A DNA stretch of 64,000 bases. Source: Rhizomys pruinosus. Its lineage: Eukaryota > Chordata > Mammalia > Rodentia > Spalacidae. Shown here piece after piece: positions 1 to 11,175 of this stretch (its first letter is position 1; every line of letters begins with the position of its first letter). Below the pieces are notes generated by a model, which made no database searches, was not told the DNA's origin, and was given only the letters and a program-made list of their open reading frames with translations. Location of the stretch: positions 440,271 to 504,270 of the forward strand of contig VZQC01001071.1 of assembly GCA_009823505.1 (NCBI GenBank), given 5' to 3'. The position numbers were made by a program, and so were the translations under genes.

Positions 1-1063
1 GATGCTGTCACATGAGGTCAGGAAGTTGACTTGATGCTACACGCTAATGAACTAACACTGGATTCAGGCAACTATATTATATTTCATCTTCATTAAAGAC
101 CTGTGTAGAATTTGCCTGTGAGTCCACACGCAGATAATGTTACCTCAGGTTCACATCTTTCACATTCTTCTTCTGAGCACTCGCTGTTCAGATCCCTTCT
201 TCGAAATCCCGTTGAACTGGAACTGACCCCGTGAGCATTCTGCTCCCACAAACCATCACCTTAGTCTGTTTTCCTACTCCCTTCTCAGTAAGAACAGATC
301 GACAACAGCACTAATAACTCAGGGTTTCCAAACCTTCTCTCCCCATAGTGGTACCATGTCTTGTCTTGTAGTTTGGCACTCCCGCTAATGCAGGACTCAG
401 AACCTCTAACCCTATTTCTCCTTGTCTTTTCCCTGGCTTTAATTATTTTCTTTCTGCCCAGGTCTTTCAGGAGCATCCACAGGGACTAATGAATCATTTG
501 GACTAATGAGTTTGTTGATGGACAGATTTAGTATTGCTCCCTTCTCACCTGGGTCTCATAATGGTCATGGTCATTGGCCAAGGTGCAGCTTTAATCACTG
601 CCTTTGAAAGATGTCTCTCCACCCCTGCCTGTAAATGCTCCCTGATTCCCATACTGAACAATGTCCTGACCTTGACTTTATTAGTCCTGAATTTTTATTA
701 GCTGAACTATCCAATCCAAGCCATTTCCATCTGTTTCTCTTAGTACAGTGTAATTGTTCACCTGGAATAATGGGAAAATGAGAATTTCTCACAAAGAATG
801 TCAGTGGAGTTAATGTCTACATTAATTATCCCAGAGACATTACCAAAATGCTACTGGGATAATGAGGGAGTGGAGCATGGGGATTGGAAACACTTGGGAA
901 GGAGATTATCTGCTGACTCAGGAAAGGGCTCAAGTCTCCCTCAGTTGGCTTTAACACTAAGGAAGAAATTGTCCCTTCACTTCTGTCAGCAAAGCAGAGA
1001 AAATTCAGGGTAGTAATGACTACAGAGAGTGTGATAATGAGAATTATAAGAGAAAGATGGGGG
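1..1063. other. Unique sequence, no gene seen
   Basis: No recognisable repeat, exon or RNA gene. Open frames here are short, overlap on both strands and have no recognisable domain. Sequence is AT-rich with ordinary complexity, compatible with intron or intergenic DNA. Confidence 0.5.
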
Positions 1064-1320
1064 GGGCTGGAGGAATGGCCTAGCGGTTAAGAGCGCCGAC
1101 TGCTCTTACAGAGGACCTGGGTTCGATCCCCAGCACCCACATGGCGGCCGAGAACCGTCTGAAACTCCAATTCCAGGAGAACTCCAGTTCCAGGGGAATC
1201 CGACACCCTCTTCTGATCTCCGCGGCATTGCACGACACGGGTGCACAAACTTGCATGCAGACAGTACGTTCATACACATACAGAAATAAATAAAATTAAT
1301 TTAAAAAATTAAAAAAAAAG
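1064..1320 (+). mobile_element. B2-like tRNA-derived SINE, young
   Basis: The element starts with the GGCTGGAGGAATGGCC head. It carries a pol III A-box region (TGGCCTAGCGGTTAAGAGC), a B box (GGTTCGATCC) and a B2-type 3' body, and ends in AATAAA-like A-rich tracts. Several CpGs are intact (CGCGG, CACGACACGGG), which suggests recent insertion. The body (GAACTCCAGTTCCAGGGGAA, then GGGTGCACAAACTTGCATGC) differs from the mouse and rat B2 versions I know. Translations through it are SINE artefacts. Confidence 0.9.
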
Positions 1321-1444
1321 AGGATTGGGGAAGAACAGCATCACAGAGGGGACGCAATGCTTCCTAGAGCTCAGTGGCCCACATGTTCCTGCAGTCAGCA
1401 GTGATGGTTCCTGCCCACTACATGAATCCTCCTTGGCTCTAAGC

Positions 1445-1711
1445 ACAACTTTCTTTTTTTTTTTTAATTTTTATTTATTTCTGTATGTGTATGAATGTGC
1501 TGTCTGCATGCAGATCTGTGCACCCGTGTCGTGCAATGCCGCGGAGGTCAGAAGAGGGTGTCGGATTCCCCTGTAACTGGAGTTCTCCTGGAATTGGAGT
1601 TTCAGACGGTTCTCGGCCGCCATGTGGGTACTGGGGATCGAACCCGGGTCCTCTGTAAGAGCGGTCGGCGCTCTTAACCGCTAGGCCACCTCTCCAGCCC
1701 ACAACTTTCTT
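1445..1711 (-). mobile_element. B2-like SINE with 11-12 bp TSD
   Basis: Reverse-orientation copy of the same young B2 family, SINE body about 1456-1700. The flanks repeat ACAACTTTCTT at 1445-1455 and 1701-1711, a target-site duplication. The head ends at the CTCTCCAGCCC complement and the A-tail lies on the low-coordinate side as poly-T. It faces the plus-strand copy at 1064-1320 about 135 bases away, so the pair could fold into a long RNA hairpin. Confidence 0.92.
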
Positions 1712-2081
1712 TCTTAGCATCAGTCTGGAAGGAGGATTTGCCTCACTTGGACAGGGCCCAATCATTCCTCCCCCAGCCCAGTAGATGGGGGCGTCAGCCC
1801 CCTTCTTCAGGCCAAAACACTAGTCTGACCCTAGCTGTGGGCCCAGCATCTGTTACTGGTCTAACTTTCCTAAGGCACAGAAAGATGGTTACTAAAGTTA
1901 ACAACACATGGATTAATGTCTAGGTTAGTCATCGTAAAAGAATGGAGCATACAAAGCTAAATGAGATTATTTAAAGAAAAAATATTATAATTTATAAGGG
2001 TTAATTTGGGGCTACAGATATATTTAGTTTAGTTTAGTTTACAAAATGAAACAAACTGTTCATTACAAATATATGCTTCTG

Positions 2082-2365
2082 TATGTGTGATTGTCATGTA
2101 TGTTTGGGAAATATATCCACATGTATGTGCAGGTGCACATGTGCATGGATGTAGAGCACAGAGGAAGACCCTGGGTGTCCTGCTCTGTGATTCTCTGCCT
2201 TATTCCTTTGACACGGGATCTTTTTCTGAACCTGGACCTAGTCTCTGGACTAGTGAGTCCCAGTGACCCTCCTGTCTCTGCCACAGCACATAGGTCACAG
2301 GTCCTTGCACGACCATGCCTGGCTTTTTACACTGGGCCCACCAAGAGTCCTATCCCTGTGAGACA
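2082..2365 (-). mobile_element. B4-type SINE (degenerate)
   Basis: Antisense layout typical of B4: a TGTATGTGCAGGTGCACATG lead, AGAGGAAGACCCTGGGTGTC, a middle resembling B1 (GTGAGTCCCAGTGACCCTCCTGTCTCTGCC), and CATGCCTGGCTTTTTACACTGGG. Diverged and without a clear TSD. The 143-residue plus-strand frame across it is an artefact. Confidence 0.65.
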
Positions 2366-2379
2366 CTGTCTCTTCTCCT

Positions 2380-2640
2380 CTCAACATCCATCAATTGCCA
2401 AAAGTTCTTTAAGTTGGGTTGGAATTTCTTATCTTCTTCCCCATGTCCACCCTCAGATTTTGTCTGGTTTAAGCTTGCATAGGACTTGTGCATTCTGTCA
2501 GCATTCCTATGAATTCATATGAGTAACTGACCAGCTATCTGGAAGACTCTGGTTCCATGTAGTCATCCACCCCCTCTTGGCTCTTAGAATGTTTAGTCTC
2601 CTTTTCTGAGATTAACTTCCAAGTACTTGTTAAAATCAGA
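2380..2640 (-). mobile_element. L1 (Lx-type) 3' UTR fragment
   Basis: Contains the CATCAATTGCCAAAAGTTC and GAGTAACTGACCAGCTATCTGG blocks that recur in the longer Lx-type 3' UTR at 16985-18350 in this window. Short and diverged, with no coding part. Confidence 0.5.
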
Positions 2641-2718
2641 ATGTATGCTCTTGTGCAATATGTCAATTATATAATTTAAATTGATTTGAAAATTCTTCCC
2701 AATATAAAATAACTATTG

Positions 2719-2833
2719 TCACTGGGCATGGTTGTGCATGCCTGTAATCCCAGCACTTGGGAGACAGAAGCAGGCAGATCTCTGTGAGTTCCAGGACAGC
2801 TGAAGCTACAGGGATACCCTGTATCAAAAATAC
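2719..2833 (+). mobile_element. B1 SINE, internally deleted
   Basis: Has CACTGGGCATGGTTGTGCATG, the CCTGTAATCCCAGCACTTGG pol III block and the CTGTATCAAAAA end. About 30 bases of the middle (the 'aggccagcctggtctacag' part) are missing. Confidence 0.8.
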
Positions 2834-2835
2834 CT

Positions 2836-2983
2836 AATAATAATAATAATTATTATTATTGTCGGCATCAAAATGATATCTTGTACTGTCTACACATACT
2901 TTATGAGGAATCTTCAAGCACTTCCTTGGAGAATATATGACATATTTTAGCAATAAAAAAAGAAAAAGAAAATCCTCCAACTC

Positions 2984-3025
<42 letters not shown>
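2836..3025. repeat. (TAA)n/(TTA)n palindrome and (TA)n microsatellite
   Basis: A TAATAATAAT...ATTATTATT self-complementary block at about 2836-2862 follows the B1 tail. A TGTG(TA)n run occupies about 2985-3023. Simple repeats; the YIYIYI-type open frames here are artefacts. Confidence 0.9.
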
Positions 3026-3049
3026 AAGCAATACAAGTTGGAGAGAACA

Positions 3050-3410
3050 ACAACAACAAAAGAACAGGGGACATCCTACATGCTATGGTGAAAAAGGAGT
3101 TCTCAGGGCTGCCAACCTTACAGTAGAGGTTGAGTGGTAGTATATTTCTCCTACATAAGAAAAAAAAAAGAACAGGGGAAAAAAGACTGAAATAGTAAAG
3201 TTCTCCCAAAAACAATAAGCCTCTGCTTTGGGGGGGAAAAAAAACTCTGGAAAGACTCAGAAAAAGTTGCAGGACATGTATAGCAGAGTGCAAGGACTCA
3301 GGTGGGGTGGGGGGGCGTGGAAAGGGAAGTGACTCTAAATTCGATTGAGAAATGATGTTTGATGTATGGAAATAGTTTAATAACAATAACAAATTTAATT
3401 AAAGAAGACT
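3050..3410 (+). mobile_element. L1 3' UTR, sense orientation
   Basis: Reverse complement of the L1 3' ends at 39545 and 49725. Shares AACTCTGGAAAGACTCAG, the GGTGGGGTGGGGGGGCG polypurine tract (about 3302-3318), and the GATGTATGGAAATAG..AATTAAAG tail. The only L1 3' end read clearly in plus orientation in the window. 5'-truncated, no ORF2. The 136-residue minus-strand frame is its antisense translation. Confidence 0.75.
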
Positions 3411-3876
3411 AGAGAGAAATAAAATACATGGATGTTTAGCTATGTTAAAATTAACAATTTCTACTTATAAAAAGACATTAAAAGACTTAAGAGTTAAAAG
3501 AAATCAAGTTCACAGATGACTCCTACAAAATCACTTTAAAAACATTTCCAGGTCTCATCTTAGACCACAGATTCATAATTCATATTTTTTATGAGTGGGT
3601 CCAGACAATGGTGAGTCTGAGTGATTTGCACTTTAGATTTGTACTTGATTCATTTGCACTTCACCTACCTGTCTGCCACAGAATATTCCAGGCTCTGACT
3701 CCCACTTCACCTCCCACAGCTTCTTCAAAAGCACATCCCCCTTAAATTCAGCTGTTATAAAGAGGAAGGAACTCGGGCAGAAGAATAATATGAACCTGTG
3801 GCTCTCTTCCGTCCTCTGCCCTATGGTCATTGCATGCACATTAATAAATCCCCCTTGGTTGAAATATACTCGTTTT

Positions 3877-4320
3877 AAAATAGGAGGTTTGTGGTGGAGC
3901 CTTTAATCCTAGCACTTGGGAGGCAGAGGCAGGAGGATCTTTGTGAGTTCAAGGCCAGCCTGGTCTACAGAGGGAGCTCCAGGACAGCTGGGGCTACAGG
4001 AAGACCCTACCTCGAAAAGAAAAAAAAAAAAAAAAAAAAAGGTTTGGGGCTGGAGAGATAGCCTAGTGGTTAAGAGCACCGACTGCTCTTGCAGATGACC
4101 TGGGTTCGATCCTCAGCACCCACATGGCGGCTACGAACCATCTCTAACTCCACTTCCAGGAGAACTCCAGTTCCAGGGGAATTCGAGACCCTCTTCTGAC
4201 CTCCCCAGCTTTGCACGACACGGGTGCACAAACCTACATGCAGACAGTACATTCATACACATACGAAAATAATAAAAATTTTAAAAAAATAAAAATAAAA
4301 TAAAATAAAATAGGAGGTTT
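3877..4320 (+). mobile_element. Composite B1-B2 SINE bounded by one TSD
   Basis: A 5'-truncated B1 (3891-4041, from GTGGTGGAGCCTTTAATCC to a 20-A tract) is joined directly to a full young B2-like SINE (about 4046-4305, with A and B boxes). The outer flanks are the same 14 bases, AAAATAGGAGGTTT, at 3877-3890 and 4307-4320. No complete duplication separates the halves, although GGTTT at the internal junction echoes the target. Either the unit was inserted as a dimer, or the B2 landed in the B1 A-tail at the target boundary. Confidence 0.85.
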
Positions 4321-4900
4321 GGAGGATGACATGGAATAACGTAAGTGAATTTGCAGTAAGCTGCATCCTTCCATAAAAGTAGATGAGCTGTAATTAGTGC
4401 TGAATCCTCTTGTCCCTAGTCCAGTGCTTGCTGTTCTCTTCTTATGCTTTCTAAAGCAACTGCAATGATTTATATAAACCCCAAAATTGGTACAGTTGAG
4501 TGGTGCCTGAAATTGCAGCACTTGCCTTCTGTGCCCTAGTCTTACCTATATATAAAGTGACAGTTCCTAATCTTTCTGACTTAGGAAGTGAATCCTTTTT
4601 ATTCTGGTCAATTGACTGTCAGATTTGTTTGACTTCACTCAATGTGCATAGCAAGTCTAAAGGAGAAGAAAGAGGAGAAAGTATGATTACGATTCACCTG
4701 TGGATTTGGTAGAGGTTAATGATGGTTTCCTTAAGCCAGGGGTCTCTAGGATATTTGGTTGTACACTCAAAAAATAAAAACCAAGTTTATGAAGATAAAC
4801 TTAATTATACCTATGCTTTAAAAATATTTAAAATTGAACATATTACTATGTTTATTTACTACATATGGTGTAAGACATGCATAAAATGAAATTAATGGGA
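4321..4900. other. Unique AT-rich sequence
   Basis: Nothing recognisable; short open frames only, no splice-flanked exon seen. Confidence 0.4.
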
Positions 4901-5270
4901 GTGCTGGTTTGAATGAGACTGTCCCCCATAGGCTCCAAGTGTTTGGACACTTTTACAGTGGTGCAGTTTGGGAAAGGTCAGGGAAACTTCAGGAGGTGTA
5001 GCCTCGCCAGAGGCAGTAGGTCGCCAGGGGTGGGAGCAGGCTTTGAGAAGTCGTATCCTTGCCCACTTCCACTTAGGACCTTCCTGCTTCCTGTGCTTAC
5101 TTGGAGATGCGATTACTCAGCTTTCTACTCCAACCACCTCTGCCACCAGGCCTATTGCCACAATGGACTGGACTCTTAGCCCTCTAGAACCATAAGCCAA
5201 ACAAAACTCTTCTTCTGTAAATTGTCGTGATCCTGCTATGTTATCACCAAAACAGAAAGTAACTAATACA
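4901..5270 (+). mobile_element. Rodent non-autonomous DNA-transposon-like repeat (RCHARR1/URR1-like)
   Basis: Starts with GGTTTGAATGAGACTG and CCCCCATAGGCTCC and ends with a CCATAAGCCAAACAAAACTC..TGTTATCACCAAAACAGAAAG tail. I remember this layout from common rodent hAT-Charlie-type repeats, but the class is from memory and uncertain. Several CpGs remain in the middle. The 88- and 75-residue frames inside are not genes. Confidence 0.45.
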
Positions 5271-5384
5271 ATATGTTAATAGAGCATGTTTAATATTATA
5301 AAGGAACAGAACGGTTCCCCTCCCCATGGGGAACTGTTCAAAAATATTTGAAATGATAACTTTGTACAGGCACATGCAATAGAT

Positions 5385-5455
5385 GATAAATAAGATAGAT
5401 AGATAAATAGATAGATAGATAGATGATAGATAGATAGATGATAGAATAATTGATA
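5385..5455. repeat. (GATA)n microsatellite
   Basis: Imperfect GATA/GATG run. Both minus-strand serine/isoleucine-rich frames across it are repeat translations. Confidence 0.95.
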
Positions 5456-5779
5456 AAATGGCTAGCATTCCTTGAGATGAGACTGGAGAGATCAGATAAG
5501 CTGGCAGTTTGAGTGTATAGCGACATAGGGACAACAGACCATGCCCCCATGTGAAGCAGAATTGCATCTAGAAATATTTTTAACACTGAAGGAAAAGCAA
5601 CATATTACCAACTATACTATGTGGGCAAGTTGTTTAAACATATAACATCAGATGACCTAAATTTTAATGAAAGATAAATGTGTATAATTCAGATTTCTTC
5701 ACTTTATTATGAATACATATGAAGCACTCTGTCTTACCTTTAATCTTCTTCAGAACAACTAAGATTTTTAAAAAATTAG

Positions 5780-5932
5780 TTATCACTGGGTGTGTTGGTG
5801 CACACCTTTAATCCCAGCACTCAGAGGGCAGAGGCAGGTGAATCTTTGTGATTCCAAGGCAAACCTGGTCTACATAGTGAGTTCTGGGCCAGCTGTGGCT
5901 AGAGTCTCAATAAAGAACAATAACAACCAAAA
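5780..5932 (+). mobile_element. B1 SINE
   Basis: TCACTGGGTGTGTTGGTGC, CCTTTAATCCCAGCACTCAG, CCTGGTCTACATAGTGAG and a degenerate A-rich end. Moderately diverged. Confidence 0.88.
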
Positions 5933-6261
5933 ATAACTTGTCTGAATCACACCATACAAAATAATAAAGTTTGAGTGTGAATTCATGTCTCTATCATCAG
6001 AGCACATTCTCTCACCCCTTCCAGCCATAGGAAGTATATCCACCTGTAATGGGTTTAGTGTAAATTAACAAAATAGTCAATACAATGCATCAGGCTCTGT
6101 GAAAGGCCAAAATAGATCTTTAAGTCCCTTTAAAAAACACTGCATAATCAATAAATTAAATTTTTAAAGTTTCTCTCAAAAGACAAAGGAAGAGCTGCAT
6201 GAACAGGAAGGACATAGCAGGTCCTCTGCCTAGCTCTCATTGTTCTCTTTCTCCTTCTCCC

Positions 6262-6375
6262 TCATATACACACACATACATGCATACATACACACATATA
6301 CACATACAAATATACATATACACATACACAAAAGCATACATACACATATACGAAATTACACACACACACATTTTA
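6262..6375. repeat. (CA)n/(TACA)n microsatellite
   Basis: Interrupted CACATACATACACATATAC-type run ending in ACACACACACAC. The 107-residue plus-strand frame here is mostly repeat. Confidence 0.9.
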
Positions 6376-6389
6376 GCAGTAATGTCAAG

Positions 6390-8446
6390 CAACTATGAAA
6401 TTCTAAGTCAAAAGATAATGTGGATGCAGGGCCATGTTCAAAACTCTACCTCCCAGTCCTTCATAACAGAGCACCAAATTTTGCTTAACGTGGATCACAA
6501 AGCCACTCAGAAAAGAAAGTAACAGCAATAAATATAGTCTGCTGACCAACCCACACCTAGAAGGACCTGAATGGAAAAGAAAAAATCCACGCTAACAGAT
6601 GGTGTTCTATCAAAGTAGCAAGGGCTCTTCTTTGGAGTAGGTGACACAGGAAGTTCTTTGTCTCTCGCTGTCACCACTCATCCTCTGGCAACTCTGGAGT
6701 AGAAAGTTGAATATCTTTCTTGTAAACTACCCATTTTAGAGTTGTTTTGGTCCACTGTTCACCTAATCTTCATTCCACTGGCCACCACAACTGAAATGTA
6801 CCATGTTATTCTGGAACAGTGTTGAACCACAATTCTCTACAGTTCACTCACATTTGTGCACATCTTGGTAAGAGAAGCACAGTCTTATATGGTCCACACT
6901 ATCTTAAAGGACAGTTATATAGAGAAAGGTCATGAAAGACTAGGATGATTTCTCCCTCTCAGTCAAGGGCAGGCATGCTTACTAGCCATTGTTATTGCTC
7001 TGTGTTCTATAAACTTAGCTTATCTCTCCATTCCCATAGCATGCTCATAGATCTACCTGGAGTTCCTTTGACTCCCTACTGTAGATGGACAATGAACACC
7101 AGAACAGTGTTTATTCTCTATCTAAAGATTTGTTAAAATTAGTAACTTGTTGGCTTATTGATCCATGAATTTTGGATCTTCTACTTAGATTACTGAATAC
7201 GTTTTGCCCATTAGGTAAAATATGACAGTCTTCAGTTTGGGGAAATTATTACAGATTGAAAGGTTAATCTGAGCCAGGACCTGTACTGGGACCCAAATGT
7301 ATATTGATGAACAACAGGTATGCCCTGAACTAGAGCAGCTAGATGATCGCACAGTACAGGAAAGAGACGTAAGGATAAGGGATGTTGTGTGTAGAGGCAG
7401 GTGGGTTTCTACACTGTCATCTGTCTTTATAAAGAGCTCAAAGTGTCTGAGCTCTCACTAGGTATATAATCATCAAGGAGTCTTTCATTTTAAATGACTT
7501 AACCAAGGTTTGTTCAAGCATGCAGTCTGTCTACAAAGACAGGCAATTTACATATGAGTAAGTACATGATGGAAAGTGGTTATGACAAGGAAAAAATGAG
7601 CCACATTTTGTCATTTTTTAAAGCACATTTAGGTATTCTGCCTTATGTGTGGAATGTCATGCTAGAGAATTGCGTGCAACTGTAAGGCCCACGATGAGAA
7701 AAAAAATAGGGAAGTCATCACCTGATGAGACAAGTTTGTGAAGTTCTCAAGTGTTAGTCGTTGCTATGGTCCAAAGGAAGAAGAACCTTAATCTTAAAAT
7801 AAGAATATGAAATAAAGATGCTCTCAAAAAAAAAAAAAAACAGCATTCAAAAGACATTAAGTAACTAAAAATATAACTAAAAACTGTTTTCTGAAAGAAA
7901 ATTATTTCCTCCTGAGAATTTGTTCTGTCACGTTAGCGAATTTCACATGGTTGTCTTTTATACTATTTTAGATATAAATACTGAATAATGTTCTTTGAAA
8001 CTTTTAAAAGGAGGGAACTTTTGAGCCCATGACATTTCAGGGTATTATTCTTTCATTAAGGAGACAGTGTACTTTGAAATTACTGCTCTACCACCCCGAC
8101 CACACCTTCAAGCTTACCATTCTCCCTGACACAAATGTCAAGTATGCCAATGTTCTTTCACCACTGAATTTTCTCGCTGTAATGCTCAGCCTCATTATTT
8201 GCAAATAAATTGTTTAATGATGACATTAAAGAAGACTACAGTGTCCTTCTATAACTGTTCCACCTATCAGAATTGAGTCTCATTTGCTGTTAATTCCTTG
8301 AGAGAGTAATATATCACATAAAGAAAGAAGAAAAGAAATCTTCCTACCACTCAGTACATTGCAAAAGCATATATTAATTCAGAGATATGAACAAATATTT
8401 TTTGCACATGTGAACTTTGCATTTACATTAAAGAAATGAAAGTCAG
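6390..8446. other. Repeat-poor unique sequence with a POU octamer palindrome
   Basis: No SINE or L1 seen across about 2 kb. A perfect ATTTGCAAAT octamer-type site lies at 8197-8206, followed by AT-rich homeodomain-like motifs. No exon is apparent. It may hold regulatory DNA, but that is inference from repeat absence and motif content. Confidence 0.35.
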
Positions 8447-8530
8447 GTTTGAAGTTTAGCTTCACAAGGAGAGCACTTGCCTAGCATTTGTGAGGCCTTG
8501 GGCTCTATCCCTAGTACCACAGATAAAGGA
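8447..8530 (+). mobile_element. ID-like SINE, degenerate
   Basis: AGAGCACTTGCCTAGCATTTG, GAGGCCTTGGGCTCTATCCC and AGTACCAC match the ID core. The A-tail is degraded and the 5' end diverged. Confidence 0.65.
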
Positions 8531-8539
8531 AACATGGTA

Positions 8540-11175
8540 AGAAAAGAAAGAAGAGAACTAAAATATTAGAAAATTATATTCTGTTTAATGTTTCACTTAG
8601 GGTGTGTTATTTCTATGACAGACTAATATTTTCCTCTCTAGCCCAAGTATTGCTAACGTGAAAAGAATTTGGCAAAGTCTTCTGAAAGCTCAACCATGAA
8701 GTTCTTTTTCCCTTTATCCACTCATGGTTCTTTCAAAAGCAACTGTGTTATATCAATTAGAAACATGGCTGGAATGTTGCAGGGTTGAGTAACTAAGCAG
8801 GAGAATTTAGAAGATTCATGTCTGAAATAATTTATACTTTAAAGTGCATTTTCAAAGCTCAAACTTTTGATAAGTGTTTTCTCGCTATCTATTCAATAAT
8901 GGATTTTGTCTTTATGACAGAGAAATAATTTTATGTAGCACAATTCCTAAGCAGAACACTGAAACACTTTTCTGTTTAGTGTTTGGGAGCACTGATGTTT
9001 CAGTGACTGCACATCACCCACCATAGAATGTCCCTTTAAACATCATTTAAAATAAGAGAAGCAGCCCTTTATTAGGCTTATAAGGCCATTCTATGTGTGT
9101 TTCTATATTTATCAACAGATAGTTGATAACACATCTCTCTTCAGTTTGAAAACGTTTTTTGTTACACCCAAATGTAAATACTCATGCATAAAATGTGCAA
9201 AAGCCCCCAGTACTAAATACATTCTATGATGTGATTAGACATGAATGAAACAGAGCTCCAAGCCCTTAAGCATCTACCTTTGTTTTACCAAATACTGTAT
9301 ATGTTGCCAGAAAAGGTTTAGTTCTTTGGGAGAAGCATTTTATTATCAAAATCAGGCAGCTGTTTGCTTTAGGGAAATGAAATCAGATTAAAATATGTCT
9401 TCAGAATGTTTCTGCTGATTATACCAATTCTAGATGAGTTGAAGACAGACTCAAGTCTCCTCCAGCCCTTTATGAACTGATAAGAATCAAAGTTGTATAT
9501 GTTTGTGTCACCAATCAGGTATCCATGGGTCCTTTTGTTCTGTCTAGATAAAAATCTCCAGTAGATGAGGTAAGGTGAAGCTCTTCCAATGCTGTCTGTT
9601 GTTGGTCTTGGAGTGTCCAAGACCTGGACAGTTGACTGGCAAAGCTCCCATGTCTAAACACTAGAAGTTAGATTCCTATTGCTGCAAGTGTTAGAAGCCA
9701 GAGATATAACTCTAGGCACACAGGATGGAGCCTCATTGCCTGGAGTTAATCACCAGCGGCCTCTTCAACTGGCAGCTATTTTAATCCTCTGCTTCCAGCA
9801 GCACTGAGCTCCAATGGAAGATACTAGCCAGCAGCACCAGGCACCTCCTTCTAACAAACAAGCGCAATCTCACAAGCACTCAGCAGTGACGTCATTCATG
9901 CACACAGGTAGCTCATTTCTCTGAGCTACAGAAAAGTAGATGAGAACTGAAGCTCAGATCTAGACTTCCGTCTCCACATTCACACTCATTACTTACCTTT
10001 GTTTGTTTACCAAGTGCTACTGACTGTCAGGACCATCATAAATCCATTAGTCCTTCCACTTTTGTGTCTTAAGGGAGGAAAGTAAGATAGGATATAGAAT
10101 TTGAAAACTAAGAATAAAGTAAATTGTATTTTATGGACGACTTTATTTTTAGTGAAAAACAATTTCTGTCTCACAAGAGTACAAAATAGCTATTTTCTGT
10201 CTATAATAGAATAAAAGCTTGCTTGATGAGAACTGTGGATTTTTTTTTCAAAGCCAATTTTTAGTGAAGCTTTGTGTATTAGAACTGTGGATGTTTTATC
10301 TTCTTTATTAGATGTGATATAACTTAATGTCATCTAATGATTTATTTTTCATAGCTCATAGTTTGTTAACCATGTATCCCTTAGATATCATGTTTTATAT
10401 GTTTTAGGTGTCACTGCCCACTTCACCATGAATCTTTCTACTCTAGGAAAAGTACATTTGGAAGCAGTACCTAGAATTTTTTAAGACCCTAACCCCAGCT
10501 CATATATCACTGCAGCACATCACAAGAAGAAAGCAATGGGAGGGGAATCTCAAGGGGAGAAGAGTCTTTATAGTGTTGTAGCATACAAAGAAATAAGAGT
10601 TCAGTGTTTTCTGGGTAGTTGACTGGAATGGGTTACCTTCATTTAGTATATAGTGAATTACATGCTATTCCTCTGGTGGAGATACAACACAAAACAAAAC
10701 AGACAAGCTTTCTGGTTACCACAGCTCACACAGCTTAGTAAGGAAACAGAACAGTAAGCAAATAAATGATTGATGACTGAAATAATGAATGGTTATGACA
10801 GCCAGAGGGACAAAGGGGTTGACACAATGGAATCAAGACTAACATGTGATGGGTACATGTTATCTCCTATAATAGTACAGTCAGACGTTTTTCTAAGGTG
10901 TGGCATTTGATCAAACAACGGAAGCAAAGGAGCAAGATTGTGACTATTGTTTATGCAGTTGAGGGAATAAAATATGATCCTGATCAGGCATATGCTTGAC
11001 CTGTTCAGAAGGGAAACTAGATAGCATCAAAAAAAAATGACTAGAGAGAGAGAGGATGAGGGAGTAACCAAATCACATAAGCCTGTCGAAATAACAAGAG
11101 GAACTTTAAATTTTATTCCAAAACATTCAGAATAACAATAGAGGTCTTTTGGCAGCAGAATGATATAATCCATTT
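8540..11175. other. Long repeat-poor block
   Basis: About 2.6 kb with no SINE, L1 or microsatellite that I recognise, the longest such stretch in the first quarter of the window. It contains a perfect CRE octamer (TGACGTCA) at 9887-9894 beside short CA and AGCT-rich motifs. No convincing exon: the 83-residue minus-strand frame at 9369-9620 has no recognisable domain. Repeat depletion fits conserved regulatory DNA, but alignment would be needed. Confidence 0.35.
9887..9894. promoter_or_regulatory. Perfect palindromic CRE (TGACGTCA)
   Basis: Full eight-base CREB/ATF consensus within the repeat-poor block. No TATA box or CpG island beside it, so if functional an enhancer is more likely than a promoter. 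Confidence 0.3.

Noticed and set aside
1074..1140. tRNA gene call from A and B boxes
   Set aside because: These are the tRNA-derived heads of B2-type SINEs with full SINE bodies and TSDs.
1495..1677. Recurrent open frames of type MYCLHAGLCTRVVQCRGGQKRV at six or more loci, resembling a small conserved protein family
   Set aside because: All lie in antisense to B2-like SINEs; the similarity is SINE sequence identity, not protein conservation.
2091..2522. 143-codon plus-strand frame
   Set aside because: Spans an antisense B4 SINE and an Lx-type L1 3' UTR.
5385..5455. CRISPR-like or minisatellite array
   Set aside because: Plain GATA tetranucleotide repeat without spacers; nothing prokaryotic in the window.
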